The notes under the pieces were generated by a model. The model ran no database searches. It was not told the origin of the DNA and worked only from the letters and a program-made list of their open reading frames with translations. Position numbers and translations under genes: made by a program. Below are positions 16,220 to 24,281 of a DNA stretch of 64,000 bases, piece by piece (position 1 is the first letter of the stretch; the number at the start of each line of letters is the position of its first letter). Location of the stretch: NCBI RefSeq assembly GCF_001428685.1, contig NZ_LMIK01000001.1:807695-871694 (forward strand). The letters are read 5' to 3'. Source of the stretch: Lysobacter sp. Root76 (lineage in GTDB: Bacteria > Pseudomonadota > Gammaproteobacteria > Xanthomonadales > Xanthomonadaceae).

Positions 16220-18295
16220 ATGTCCTACAGCACACAATCCATCCGCAACGTGGCCTTGGCAGGCCACCCCGGCGCCGGCAAAACCACGCTCTTCGAAGCC
16301 CTGCTGCAAGCCGGCGGCGCACTCCAGACGGCAGGCAGCATCGAACGCGGCAGCACCGTTTCCGATTTCGACCCGATCGAAAAACAGCGCGGCCATTCCC
16401 TCGACGCCGCCATCGCCAGCATCGATCGTGCTGCGGGCTCCGATAAGCATGTCCACGTCAACCTGATCGACACCCCCGGCTACCCCGACTTCCGCGGCCC
16501 GACCCTGTCGGCGCTGGCGGCGGTGGAAACGGTCGCGATCGTGGTCGATGCCGACACCGGGGTCGAATACGGCACCCGCCGCATGATGGAGCACGCCAAG
16601 GCGCGCAATCTCTGCCGGGTGCTGGTGGTCAACAAGATCGACCACGAAGGCGCCGACGCGGCGCGCGTACTCGACGACCTGCGCGAGACCTTCGGCCCCG
16701 AATGCCTGCCGCTGAACCTGCCCGCCGATGGCGGCCAGCGCGTGGCCGACTGTTTCGGCGCCTCCGCCGCCGGCAGCAGCGAGACCAGCGATCTGGGTGC
16801 GGTCGCCGACTGGCATCAGAAGATCATCGATCAGGTCGTGGAGATCAACGAAACGGTGATGGAGCACTACCTCGACCTGGGCGAAAGCGGCCTGTCCGGC
16901 GCCGAGCTGCACGATGCGTTCGAGCAATGCCTGCGCGAAGGCCACCTGGTGCCGGTGCTGTTCTGCTCGGCGCGCAGCGGGGTCGGGGTCAAGGAACTGC
17001 TGGACGCGGCCGAGGCTTTGTTCCCGAACCCGGCCGAGGCCAACCCGCCGCCATTCGTGAAGGGCGTGGGCGAGGACGCGCAGCCGATCGTGGCCGCGCC
17101 CGATCCCGCGGCGCACGTGATCGCCGACGTATTCAAGATCATCAACGACCCCTTCGTCGGCAAGCTCGGCGTGTTCCGCGTCTATCAGGGCACGCTCAAA
17201 CGCGACACTCAGCTGTTCGTCGACGACGGCAAGAAACCGTTCAAGGTCGGCCACCTGTTCAAGCTCAAGGGCAAGGACCACATCGAGATCGATCAGGCCA
17301 TACCCGGCGACATCGCCGCGGTGGCCAAGGTCGAGGATCTGCACTTCGACGCGGTGCTGCACGACAGCCACGACGAGGATCAGATCCATCTGGCGCCCCT
17401 GAACTTCCCCAAGCCGATGTTCGGCCTGGCGGTGGAAGCGGCCAGCAAGGGCCAGGAGCAGAAGCTGGCGACCTCGCTGTACAAACTGTCCGAGGAAGAT
17501 CCCTGCTTCCATGTCGAGCACGAGACCGAGACCAACGAAACCGTGGTGCGCGGCCTGTCCGACCTGCACCTGCGGATCAACATCGATCGCCTGCGCGACA
17601 AGTACGGGGTCGAGGTGACGTCGCGGCCGCCGCGCATCGCGTATCGGGAAACCGTCAGCGGCAAGGCCGAGGGCCACCATCGCCACAAGAAGCAGACCGG
17701 CGGCGCCGGCCAGTTCGGCGAAGTGTTCCTGCGCGTCGAACCGCTGCCGCGCGGCAGCGGCTTCGAGTTCGTCGACGAGGTCAAGGGCGGCACCATCCCC
17801 GGCCAGTTCCTGCCGGCGGTGGAGAAAGGCGTGCGCCAGGTGCTGCACCACGGCGCCCTGGCCGGCTACCCGATGCAGGACGTGCGGGTGATCGTCTACG
17901 ACGGCAAGCACCATCCGGTCGACAGCAAGGAGGTCGCGTTCGTCGCCGCCGGCAAGAAGGCCTTCCTGGACGCGATCAGCAAGGCTCGCCCGCAAGTGCT
18001 GGAACCGATCGTCGACCTGGAGGTCAACGCGCCCGAGCAGCACATGGGCGACATCAGCGGCGGTCTGGCCAGCAAGCGCGCGCGCATCAACGGCACCGAC
18101 GCGGCGCGTGGCCACGAGATCGTGGTCAAGGCGCAGGTGCCGCTGTCGGAACTGGAAGGCTACGCCGCCGAGTTGAAATCGGTGACCGCCGGCCGCGGCC
18201 GCTATTCGCTGGATTTCAGCCATTACGAGCCGGTGCCGGCGAACGTGCAGCAGAAACTGGTCGAGGCCTTCAAGCCGCGCGCCGAGGAAGACTGA
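16220..18295 (+). CDS. fusA2: Elongation factor G-like GTPase
   Basis: A 691-residue translational GTPase with the EF-G domain order. G1 is GHPGAGKT at 15-22, G3 is DTPG at 84-87 and G4 is NKID at 138-141. The domain IV/V part contains HHRHKKQTGGAGQFGEV and the C-terminal RGRYSLDFSHYEPVP. The switch I region reads DPIEKQRGHSLDAAI rather than the DFMEQERGITI of housekeeping EF-G, and no str operon genes adjoin. This marks it as the EF-G-like second copy (often called FusA2). The role of such copies is not settled; ribosome release or stress-related translation are possible. A GGGAGA-type ribosome site precedes the ATG. Confidence 0.88.
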   Translation: MSYSTQSIRNVALAGHPGAGKTTLFEALLQAGGALQTAGSIERGSTVSDFDPIEKQRGHSLDAAIASIDRAAGSDKHVHVNLIDTPGYPDFRGPTLSALAAVETVAIVVDADTGVEYGTRRMMEHAKARNLCRVLVVNKIDHEGADAARVLDDLRETFGPECLPLNLPADGGQRVADCFGASAAGSSETSDLGAVADWHQKIIDQVVEINETVMEHYLDLGESGLSGAELHDAFEQCLREGHLVPVLFCSARSGVGVKELLDAAEALFPNPAEANPPPFVKGVGEDAQPIVAAPDPAAHVIADVFKIINDPFVGKLGVFRVYQGTLKRDTQLFVDDGKKPFKVGHLFKLKGKDHIEIDQAIPGDIAAVAKVEDLHFDAVLHDSHDEDQIHLAPLNFPKPMFGLAVEAASKGQEQKLATSLYKLSEEDPCFHVEHETETNETVVRGLSDLHLRINIDRLRDKYGVEVTSRPPRIAYRETVSGKAEGHHRHKKQTGGAGQFGEVFLRVEPLPRGSGFEFVDEVKGGTIPGQFLPAVEKGVRQVLHHGALAGYPMQDVRVIVYDGKHHPVDSKEVAFVAAGKKAFLDAISKARPQVLEPIVDLEVNAPEQHMGDISGGLASKRARINGTDAARGHEIVVKAQVPLSELEGYAAELKSVTAGRGRYSLDFSHYEPVPANVQQKLVEAFKPRAEED

Positions 18296-18519
18296 GCGCA
18301 GCGCCGGCGCGGTACGGCCTGCCGCGCCGGACCGCCGGGGCCGGACGATGCGGAGCGCAGCGCCGGTCGCCGTCGCGGCCGGCGCCGGCTGGGGCATTCC
18401 CGCCGTCGCTCCAGCGGGGCTGCGCATCCGCCCGACTACGGCGACGTAGCGGCGCCTGAGCGCGCCGCGTCGCCGCCGGGGCGCCACGCACAACCCGAAT
18501 GCGGGAGTAGGATGGCCGC

Positions 18520-18909
18520 GTGAGCGACACCACCATCCCGCGCTTTTTCTGGACCTTCCCGATGCGGCTGGTGCGCGAGACGAGGCTGGACGAGGCCTTG
18601 CCCGACGACGGCTTGCTGCGGATCCTGTTCCTGTGGGGCAAGGACTGCCCGAACTGCGATATCGCCAAGGGCCAGATCCTGCTCGCGCCCGAGCGTTTCC
18701 GTTGGCCCGATGTCGAATGGCTGCACGACAACGTCTACGAAGACGCGCAGATGGGCACCCGCTTCGGCCTGCACGGCATCCCCGCCTTCCTGGTGTTCCG
18801 CGGTTCCAGAAAGCTGGGCCGGATCGGCCAATGGCCGGGCAGCGACGCCTTCGTCGCCGCGATCGAGAAACTACGCGCCGCCGAACCCGCCAGCCCCGCT
18901 TTGGGGTAG
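18520..18909 (+). CDS. Thioredoxin-fold protein with CPNC motif
   Basis: A 129-residue protein starting with GTG. It has a thioredoxin-like active site CPNC at 43-46 (LWGKDCPNCDIAKGQ) and the cis-proline loop GIPAFLVF further on, with no signal peptide or membrane segment. This supports a cytoplasmic thiol-disulfide exchange role; the partner is unknown. The TAG stop codon is the same TAG as in the GTAG head of a REP element, so the last residues (PALG) are encoded by sequence at the border of the repeat. Confidence 0.8.
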   Translation: MSDTTIPRFFWTFPMRLVRETRLDEALPDDGLLRILFLWGKDCPNCDIAKGQILLAPERFRWPDVEWLHDNVYEDAQMGTRFGLHGIPAFLVFRGSRKLGRIGQWPGSDAFVAAIEKLRAAEPASPALG

Positions 18910-18928
18910 GAGCGGCGTGAGCCGCGAC
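18906..18928 (+). repeat. REP element, GTAG head
   Basis: GTAG followed by the imperfect palindrome GAGCGGC-GTGA-GCCGCGA. It is paired with an inverted copy at 18978-19000, forming a BIME-like unit of about 100 bases between the thioredoxin-fold and LysE genes. This copy overlaps the stop codon of the upstream gene. Confidence 0.85.
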
Positions 18929-18977
18929 CGCCGGCTGCGCGGGCCGACGATGTTTCGACGGGATGCGAGGGTTCACG

Positions 18978-19000
18978 GTCGCGGCTCACGCCGCTCCTAC
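18978..19000 (-). repeat. REP element, inverted partner
   Basis: Exact reverse complement of the REP core at 18906 including the GTAG head. The two face each other across about 50 bases, so the transcript could fold into one long hairpin or two short ones. Confidence 0.85.
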
Positions 19001-19113
19001 CCCAAGGCAATGCGGTGCGCGCAACGCTGCATCCCGCATCGGAGCGCCTCGCGCACTTGGCGCCCATGGATGCGCGGCGCAGACTGCAAGTCCGCAACCC
19101 CGACCACGCCGCC

Positions 19114-19758
19114 ATGTTCGACACCGCCACCCTCGCCGCCTATCTGGTCGCCGCCGCCGTGCTGGTGCTGATTCCGGGCCCGGGCACGGCCTGGATCGTG
19201 ACCCAGGCCGCGACCGGCGGCACCGCGCGCGGGGTGCTCGCCGCGTTCGGCCTGGAGACCGCGACCCTGATCCACGCCCTGGCCGCGGGCCTGGGCCTGT
19301 CGGCGCTGCTGGCAACCTCGGCGATGGCCTTCGAGGTGCTCAAGTACGCCGGCGCCGCCTATCTGATCTGGCTGGGCATCAAGGCCTGGCGCAGCAAGGA
19401 GGACGCCGCGCCGACCGCCGCCGAAACCGACGCGCCGGCCGTTGCCACGTCCGACGTCTACCTGCGCTCGGTGATCACCGGCGTGCTCAACCCCAAGGTC
19501 GCGCTGTTCTTCCTGGCTTTCCTGCCGCAGTTCGTGCATCCCGAGCGCGGCTACGTCTGGCTGCAGTTCCTGGTGCTGGGCGCGCTGCTGTCGCTGATCG
19601 GCTTCAGCCACAGCCTGATGCTGAGCTTCGCGGTCGGCCGCTTCGGCCGGCGCTTCGGCCGGCATTTCTCGTCCGGCGCCGGACGCTGGAAACAACGCGT
19701 GACCGGCAGCGTGTTCATCGCCCTGGGCCTGCGTCTGGCGGTGCAGCAGCGCGGCTGA
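19114..19758 (+). CDS. LysE/RhtB family exporter
   Basis: A 214-residue inner-membrane protein with about six hydrophobic segments. It has the family signature near the N-terminus (VLVLIPGPGTAWIVTQAATGG), the AYLIWLGIKAWR segment, and NPKVALFFLAFLPQFV in the second half. LysE/RhtB proteins export amino acids such as lysine or homoserine lactone precursors; the substrate is not predictable. I start at the ATG at 19114, which gives the canonical short N-terminus; sequence upstream is not membrane-like and is preceded by the REP pair. Confidence 0.9.
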   Translation: MFDTATLAAYLVAAAVLVLIPGPGTAWIVTQAATGGTARGVLAAFGLETATLIHALAAGLGLSALLATSAMAFEVLKYAGAAYLIWLGIKAWRSKEDAAPTAAETDAPAVATSDVYLRSVITGVLNPKVALFFLAFLPQFVHPERGYVWLQFLVLGALLSLIGFSHSLMLSFAVGRFGRRFGRHFSSGAGRWKQRVTGSVFIALGLRLAVQQRG

Positions 19759-19870
19759 GCGCATCCGTCGAAGTGAACCGAAGCCGCGCCGCATTCGCCC
19801 GGCGCGCTTGAAGCCCGGCACGCGCGCCCTCAACTCGTGGATTCACGACCTAATCCACGGAGTTGCGCGC

Positions 19871-20599
19871 ATGAAGACCCAGGGTTTGCTCGACCAATTG
19901 CTGAAAACCGCCCAGAACAGCCTAGGCGGCGCCGGCGGGCTCGAGGGACTGCTGGGCGGCGGCAAACCGCCGGCGCGCTACGAAGGCAAAGAGGAAAAGC
20001 GCGGCCTGCTCGACGCCGGCTTTCCCGGAGGAGATTTCGGTAAGGGCGCGCTGGCCGGCGGTGCGCTCGGCCTGCTGCTGGGCAACAAGAAGATGCGCAA
20101 GATGGGCGGCAAGCTCGCCCTGTACGGCGGCGTCGCCGCGGTCGGCGTGCTGGCCTACAAGGCTTACGGCGAGTACCGCAAGCAGCAGGACGGCAGCGCC
20201 GCCGAGCCGCAGACCGTCGACCGCCTGCCGCCGCCGCAGGCCGAACTGCACAGCCAGGCCATCCTCAAGGCCCTGGTCGCCGCGGCCAAGGCCGACGGCC
20301 ATATCGATCAGCGCGAACGCGAGGTGATCGAAGGCGAGTTCACCCGCATCGACAACGACCCGGCCCTGCGCCAATGGCTGCACGCGGAACTGGAAAAGCC
20401 CCTGGACCCGGCCGAAGTCGCGCGCGCGGCGAGCACCCCGGAAATGGCCTCCGAGATGTATCTGGCCAGCCTGCTCGCCGCCGACGAGCAGAGCTTCATG
20501 GAGCGCGCCTACCTGGACGAGCTCGCGCGCCAGCTCAAGATCGACGATGCGCTCAAGGCGCGCCTGGAAGCGCAGTTGCAGGGCGCTCGCGAGGGCTGA
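19871..20599 (+). CDS. DUF533 (YebE-like) tellurite-resistance-fold membrane protein
   Basis: A 242-residue protein that fits the DUF533 family. The N-terminus MKTQGLLDQLLK is followed by a Gly-rich linker, a single hydrophobic segment (about 75-105, GALAGGALGLLLG... LALYGGVAAVGVLAYKAY), and a helical TerB-like domain (about 135-240) with the acidic motif KADGHIDQRER. E. coli YebE is inner-membrane and linked to envelope stress; the function is unknown. The ATG at 19871 follows a region that is not family-like. Confidence 0.85.
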   Translation: MKTQGLLDQLLKTAQNSLGGAGGLEGLLGGGKPPARYEGKEEKRGLLDAGFPGGDFGKGALAGGALGLLLGNKKMRKMGGKLALYGGVAAVGVLAYKAYGEYRKQQDGSAAEPQTVDRLPPPQAELHSQAILKALVAAAKADGHIDQREREVIEGEFTRIDNDPALRQWLHAELEKPLDPAEVARAASTPEMASEMYLASLLAADEQSFMERAYLDELARQLKIDDALKARLEAQLQGAREG

Positions 20600-20627
20600 G
20601 CCCCGTCCCACGGCGACCTGCCTTGGG

Positions 20628-20650
20628 GTAGGAGCGGCGTAAGCCGCGAC
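20628..20650 (+). repeat. REP element, GTAG head
   Basis: Variant with GTAA in the loop (GCGGC-GTAA-GCCGC), single copy downstream of the DUF533 gene. The bases before the head (CTTGGG) also precede the copies at 18906 and 63105, so the conserved unit is a little longer than the palindrome. Confidence 0.8.
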
Positions 20651-20800
20651 CGCAAGCCGCGCAAACCGGCGTCGTTTGCGTCGGCGACTTAAGGTGAGTG
20701 GCCGCGGCATACGCCGCCCTGCCGCAGCGCAAGCCGTCGCCCCTGTGTCGCCGTTCACACGGTCCGGGTATCGTGCGCGAATCGACCACGGAACCTGCCG

Positions 20801-21388
20801 ATGCCCGCCCGACCGCGCTTTCGCTCCACCCTGCTGCGCTCCCTGCTGCTGGCCGCCGCCCTGCTGGCGCTGGCGGCCTGCTCGACCCTCAACGCGGTCA
20901 GCGCCTACCTCGGCAACGAGGTCGCGTTCACCGCGCCGCAGTTGCAGCAGTCGCTGAGCCGCAACTTCCCCAAGCGCTACGAGAAGCTCGGCGGCCTGGT
21001 CGCGGTGACCCTGATGAACCCGCGCCTGTCGATCCCCGATGGTGGCGAGCGCCTGCGCCTGGACTTCGACATCGCCTTGGCCGCGCTCGGCGCCGGCTCC
21101 TCGCAGCGTCCGTCCGGACGCTTCACCCTGACCAGCGCGCTGCGCTACGACGCGACCACCCAGGGCCTGCACCTGCTCGATCCGCGCATCGACTACGTCG
21201 ACGTGCCGCAACTGGGCGGCATGATGACCGGCGCCTCGCGCGAACTGCTCAATGCCTGGCTCAGCGACTACGCGCGCCAGGAACCCGTCTACCGCTTCGA
21301 CAACAGCCTGCTCGACAAGCTGGGTTCGCGCCGCATCGGCAGCACCCAGATCGAACACGGCCGCGTCGTCGTCCATCTCGACCGCTGA
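20801..21388 (+). CDS. DUF1439 lipoprotein (YceB-like)
   Basis: A 195-residue protein with a lipoprotein signal: basic residues, a hydrophobic run and the lipobox LALAAC with Cys near residue 27. The rest fits DUF1439 (E. coli YceB), a periplasmic-facing lipid-binding-like fold of amphipathic strands (FTAPQLQQSLSRNFP..., GERLRLDFDIALAA). Residue 2 after the cysteine is Ser, so outer-membrane sorting is expected. It is the first of three consecutive lipoprotein genes; the next starts one base after its stop codon. Confidence 0.85.
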   Translation: MPARPRFRSTLLRSLLLAAALLALAACSTLNAVSAYLGNEVAFTAPQLQQSLSRNFPKRYEKLGGLVAVTLMNPRLSIPDGGERLRLDFDIALAALGAGSSQRPSGRFTLTSALRYDATTQGLHLLDPRIDYVDVPQLGGMMTGASRELLNAWLSDYARQEPVYRFDNSLLDKLGSRRIGSTQIEHGRVVVHLDR

Positions 21389-21389
21389 C

Positions 21390-22100
21390 ATGCGCACGCT
21401 CCGTCACGCCAGCCTGCTGCTCGCCGCCGCGCTCGCGCTCGCCGCCTGCGGCAAGGACGACGACCCGCAGGCGCGCGCCGCCAACGGCGAGCCCGGCGAA
21501 CTGCTGCCAGCGCCGCAGGGCGCCAGCGGCGGCGTCACCGGCATGCCTACGCAGCCCGGTCCCGGTCAGGTCGGCCCGCCCAGCGGCGCCGAGCTGTCGA
21601 CGGAAGTGACGCTGGACGAGAACGGCAATCCGATCCTGCCGGCCACGCCCGAGGACGGCACCGAGGCGGCGCTCGTCCAGGACGGTACCGCGCCGGTCGA
21701 AGACGGAACCCAAGCCCCGGCCGACGAACCCACGCCGGAGGACGCGGTCGCGGTCGTGCGCGACTACTACGCCGCGATCAACGCCCGCCAGTATGCCCGC
21801 GCCTACGCGCTATGGTCCGACGGCGGCCGCGCCAGCGGCCAGTCGTCGCAGCAGTTCGCCGACGGCTTCGCCGATATCAACGGCGTCTCGGCCGAGATCC
21901 TGCCGCCGGGCCGGGTCGATGCCGGCGCCGGCTCGCGTTACCTGGAAGTGCCGGTGGCGCTGACCGCGACCCAGCGCGACGGCAGCCAGCGCAAATACAT
22001 CGGCGCCTACGTGCTGCGCCGCGCCGTGGTCGACGGCGCGACGCCGGAACAGCGCGCCTGGCGCATCGGCAGCGCCGACCTGAGGGAAGTGAAGCCATGA
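21390..22100 (+). CDS. Lipoprotein with NTF2-like C-terminal region
   Basis: A 236-residue protein with the lipobox ALAAC (Cys about residue 20), then a Pro/Glu/Ala-rich low-complexity linker (to about 120). The C-terminal part opens EDAVAVVRDYYAAINARQYARAYALW, which resembles an NTF2/SnoaL-like cone fold, and ends with a beta-rich half. I recognise no specific function. Its ATG lies one base after the DUF1439 stop, and its own stop overlaps the next start (ATGA), so the three lipoprotein genes form one coupled unit. Confidence 0.8.
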   Translation: MRTLRHASLLLAAALALAACGKDDDPQARAANGEPGELLPAPQGASGGVTGMPTQPGPGQVGPPSGAELSTEVTLDENGNPILPATPEDGTEAALVQDGTAPVEDGTQAPADEPTPEDAVAVVRDYYAAINARQYARAYALWSDGGRASGQSSQQFADGFADINGVSAEILPPGRVDAGAGSRYLEVPVALTATQRDGSQRKYIGAYVLRRAVVDGATPEQRAWRIGSADLREVKP

Positions 22101-22843
22101 AGCTGCGCGCGCTGGTGTCGTCCTCGTTGATCGTCGTGGCGCTGGGCGCCTGCGAGCCTTCCGCGTCGACCGCGGACACGCCGGCGCCGGCGCCCTCCGC
22201 CGCGACCGCGCCACGGAACGCGACGCCAGCGCCCGCTGCGCCGGCCGCGACGGACAACGTCGCCGCACCGGCGACTGCCGCCTTGGTGCTGCCCGGCGAT
22301 TTCGCTCCCGACACCAGCCCCGACGAACTGCGCAAGCGCTACGGCGCCGCCAACGTGCGCCTGGGCAAGGTGCCGGGCGCCGAGGGCGAGGAGTTCCCGG
22401 GCGTGATCCTGTTCCCCGACGATCCGACCCGGCGCGCCTATCTGTACTTCCAGAACGATCAGACCCTGCAGGGCCTGTCGCTGGTGCGCGTGCTCGACCG
22501 CGAATCCAGGTGGACCCTCGACAACGGCCTGCGTATGGGCATGCCGCTGGCCGAGATGGTCGAGCTCAACGGCAAACCGATTTCGTTCTACGGCCTGGAG
22601 TGGGACTACGGCGGCACCATCGTCGATTACCACGGCGGCAAGCTCGACGCGCGCAAGGACGAACAGGTCGGCCGCAGCGCCAGCCTGGGACTGCTCGACA
22701 ACGGTGGCCAGGGCATTCCGCAGGGCAAGACGCCGGTCGGCGAAGGCACCTATTCCAGCGACGATCCCAAGTACCCCGAGCAAGGCAAGTGGATCGTGAT
22801 CTCGGAGCTGTCGGCGTCGTTTCCGGGCGAAGACGATCTGTAA
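22097..22843 (+). CDS. Hypothetical lipoprotein
   Basis: A 248-residue protein beginning MKLRALVSSSLIVVALGAC, a lipobox with Cys at residue 19. An Ala/Pro/Thr-rich linker to about residue 70 follows, then a folded part with DTSPDELRKRYGAANVR, RAYLYFQNDQTLQGLS, and NGLRMGMPLAEMVELNGKPISF. The last segments resemble the repeat of small periplasmic domains found in uncharacterised Xanthomonadaceae proteins. No enzyme motif is visible. The start overlaps the preceding stop by four bases. Confidence 0.78.
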   Translation: MKLRALVSSSLIVVALGACEPSASTADTPAPAPSAATAPRNATPAPAAPAATDNVAAPATAALVLPGDFAPDTSPDELRKRYGAANVRLGKVPGAEGEEFPGVILFPDDPTRRAYLYFQNDQTLQGLSLVRVLDRESRWTLDNGLRMGMPLAEMVELNGKPISFYGLEWDYGGTIVDYHGGKLDARKDEQVGRSASLGLLDNGGQGIPQGKTPVGEGTYSSDDPKYPEQGKWIVISELSASFPGEDDL

Positions 22844-22858
22844 GCGGCGGAGCCTGCG

Positions 22859-23320
22859 ATGACGACGCCGCGGCTGGTGCTGGACACCAACGTCTGCCTC
22901 GACCTGTTCGTGTTCCGCGACCCGCGCGCGAGCGCGCTCGCCGACGCGCTCGCGAGCGGGCGCTACCGGGCGGTCAGCGACAGCGACTGCCGCGACGAGT
23001 GGCAGCGCGTGCTCGCCTATCCGCAGCTCGGCCTGGACCCGCAGGCGCAGGCCCAGGCGCTGCAGGCCTACGACGCCCTCGTGCCGGTATTGCCGGAAGC
23101 CGAGCGCCGCCCGCCGCCGCAGACCGCGCTACCGCGCTGCGCCGATCCGGACGATCAGAAATTCCTGGAACTCGCCTACGCCGCCGACGCGAGCTGCCTG
23201 CTCAGCCGCGATCATGCCCTGACCATGCTCGGCCGGCGCAGCGCGCGCGCCGGCCTGTTCGAGATCATGACGCCGCAGGCCTGGGCCAGCGTGGAAGCGC
23301 TCCGCAACGGCAATCCCTAA
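22859..23320 (+). CDS. PIN-domain protein (putative toxin-type ribonuclease)
   Basis: A 153-residue PIN-fold protein with the first acidic residue Asp9 in LVLDTNVCLDL. Others in the expected order are an acidic pair in the DCRDEW segment, PDDQKFLELA, and SRDHAL. It looks like the PIN family of putative toxin components (VapC-related). No antitoxin-like gene lies upstream: the neighbour is a lipoprotein 15 bases away. It may be an orphan toxin, a ribonuclease with another role, or have a partner elsewhere. Confidence 0.8.
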   Translation: MTTPRLVLDTNVCLDLFVFRDPRASALADALASGRYRAVSDSDCRDEWQRVLAYPQLGLDPQAQAQALQAYDALVPVLPEAERRPPPQTALPRCADPDDQKFLELAYAADASCLLSRDHALTMLGRRSARAGLFEIMTPQAWASVEALRNGNP

Positions 23321-23374
23321 CCCCGCGCCGGCCGCCGATCTGGCGATGTGGCAGCGCATGCGATACTCGATTCC

Positions 23375-24199
23375 ATGCAAGGCGTACCCGTGCAATTCGC
23401 CCACGTCCACGACGCCGCCGAGTTCCGGCAGCCCGCGCATCGCGGCGGCATCGAGCTCTACCGCGCGCATATCGTCCGCCACGCCTTCGAGCCGCACACC
23501 CACGAAGCCTACGGCCTGGGCGCGATCGAATCGGGCGTCGAGCGCTTCCGTTACCGCGGCAGCGATCACCTCGCGCCTCCGGATTCGCTGGTGATGATGA
23601 ATCCCGACGTGCTGCACACCGGCCGCGCCGAAACCGAGGGCGGCTGGCGCTACCGCATGGCCTACGTCGATCCCGATCTGGCCGCGGAAGTCACCGGCGA
23701 GTCCGGCTGGTGGTTCGACGATGCGGTGCGCCACGATCCGGCGCGCGCGCGCCGGATCAGCGCGCGCCTGGATGCGCTATGGCAGGCGCGCGAACCGCTG
23801 GCCTTCGACAGCCAGCTCGCCGCGCTGCTGGACGAATTCCGCGACCACGCCCGCGTGCCCCAACGCAATCGCGCCGAGGCGAAGCCGCGCTTCGCCCCGG
23901 TGCTCGACTACCTGCGCGCGCACCTGGCCGAACGGCTCAGCCTGGAGCAACTGGCGGCCGTCGCCGGCCTCAGCCCGTTCCACTTCCTGCGCCGCTTCCG
24001 CGATCACTACCACGTCACCCCGCAGCAGATGCTGATGGCGCTGCGCCTGCACCAGGCCAAGCGCCGGCTCGCCCAGGGCATGGCGCCGGCGCAGGTCGCG
24101 GCCGAGACCGGGCTGGCCGATCAGGCCCACCTCACCCGCGCCTTCGCCCGCCGCTACGGCGTCACTCCGGCGCGCTATCGCAAGCAGCTGCGCGGCTGA
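23375..24199 (+). CDS. AraC family transcriptional regulator
   Basis: A protein of about 274 residues. The N-terminal cupin-like ligand domain has HTHEAYGLGAIESG and PPDSLVMMNPDVLHTG. The C-terminal double helix-turn-helix runs from about 180 (LSLEQLAAVAGLSPFHFLRRFR) to the end (RRYGVTPARYRKQ). I prefer the ATG at 23375; a GTG at 23348 would add nine residues. AraC regulators of this layout often control a neighbouring exporter, and an EamA-type transporter follows on the same strand after about 80 bases. Confidence 0.88.
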   Translation: MQGVPVQFAHVHDAAEFRQPAHRGGIELYRAHIVRHAFEPHTHEAYGLGAIESGVERFRYRGSDHLAPPDSLVMMNPDVLHTGRAETEGGWRYRMAYVDPDLAAEVTGESGWWFDDAVRHDPARARRISARLDALWQAREPLAFDSQLAALLDEFRDHARVPQRNRAEAKPRFAPVLDYLRAHLAERLSLEQLAAVAGLSPFHFLRRFRDHYHVTPQQMLMALRLHQAKRRLAQGMAPAQVAAETGLADQAHLTRAFARRYGVTPARYRKQLRG

Positions 24200-24281
24200 G
24201 CAGGTCCGCGAGCCGCAAGCCGCAAACCGGCATCGCAATCTCGTACAAGAACCGCGGCCGCGCTTGCGGCACCCTGCGGCC

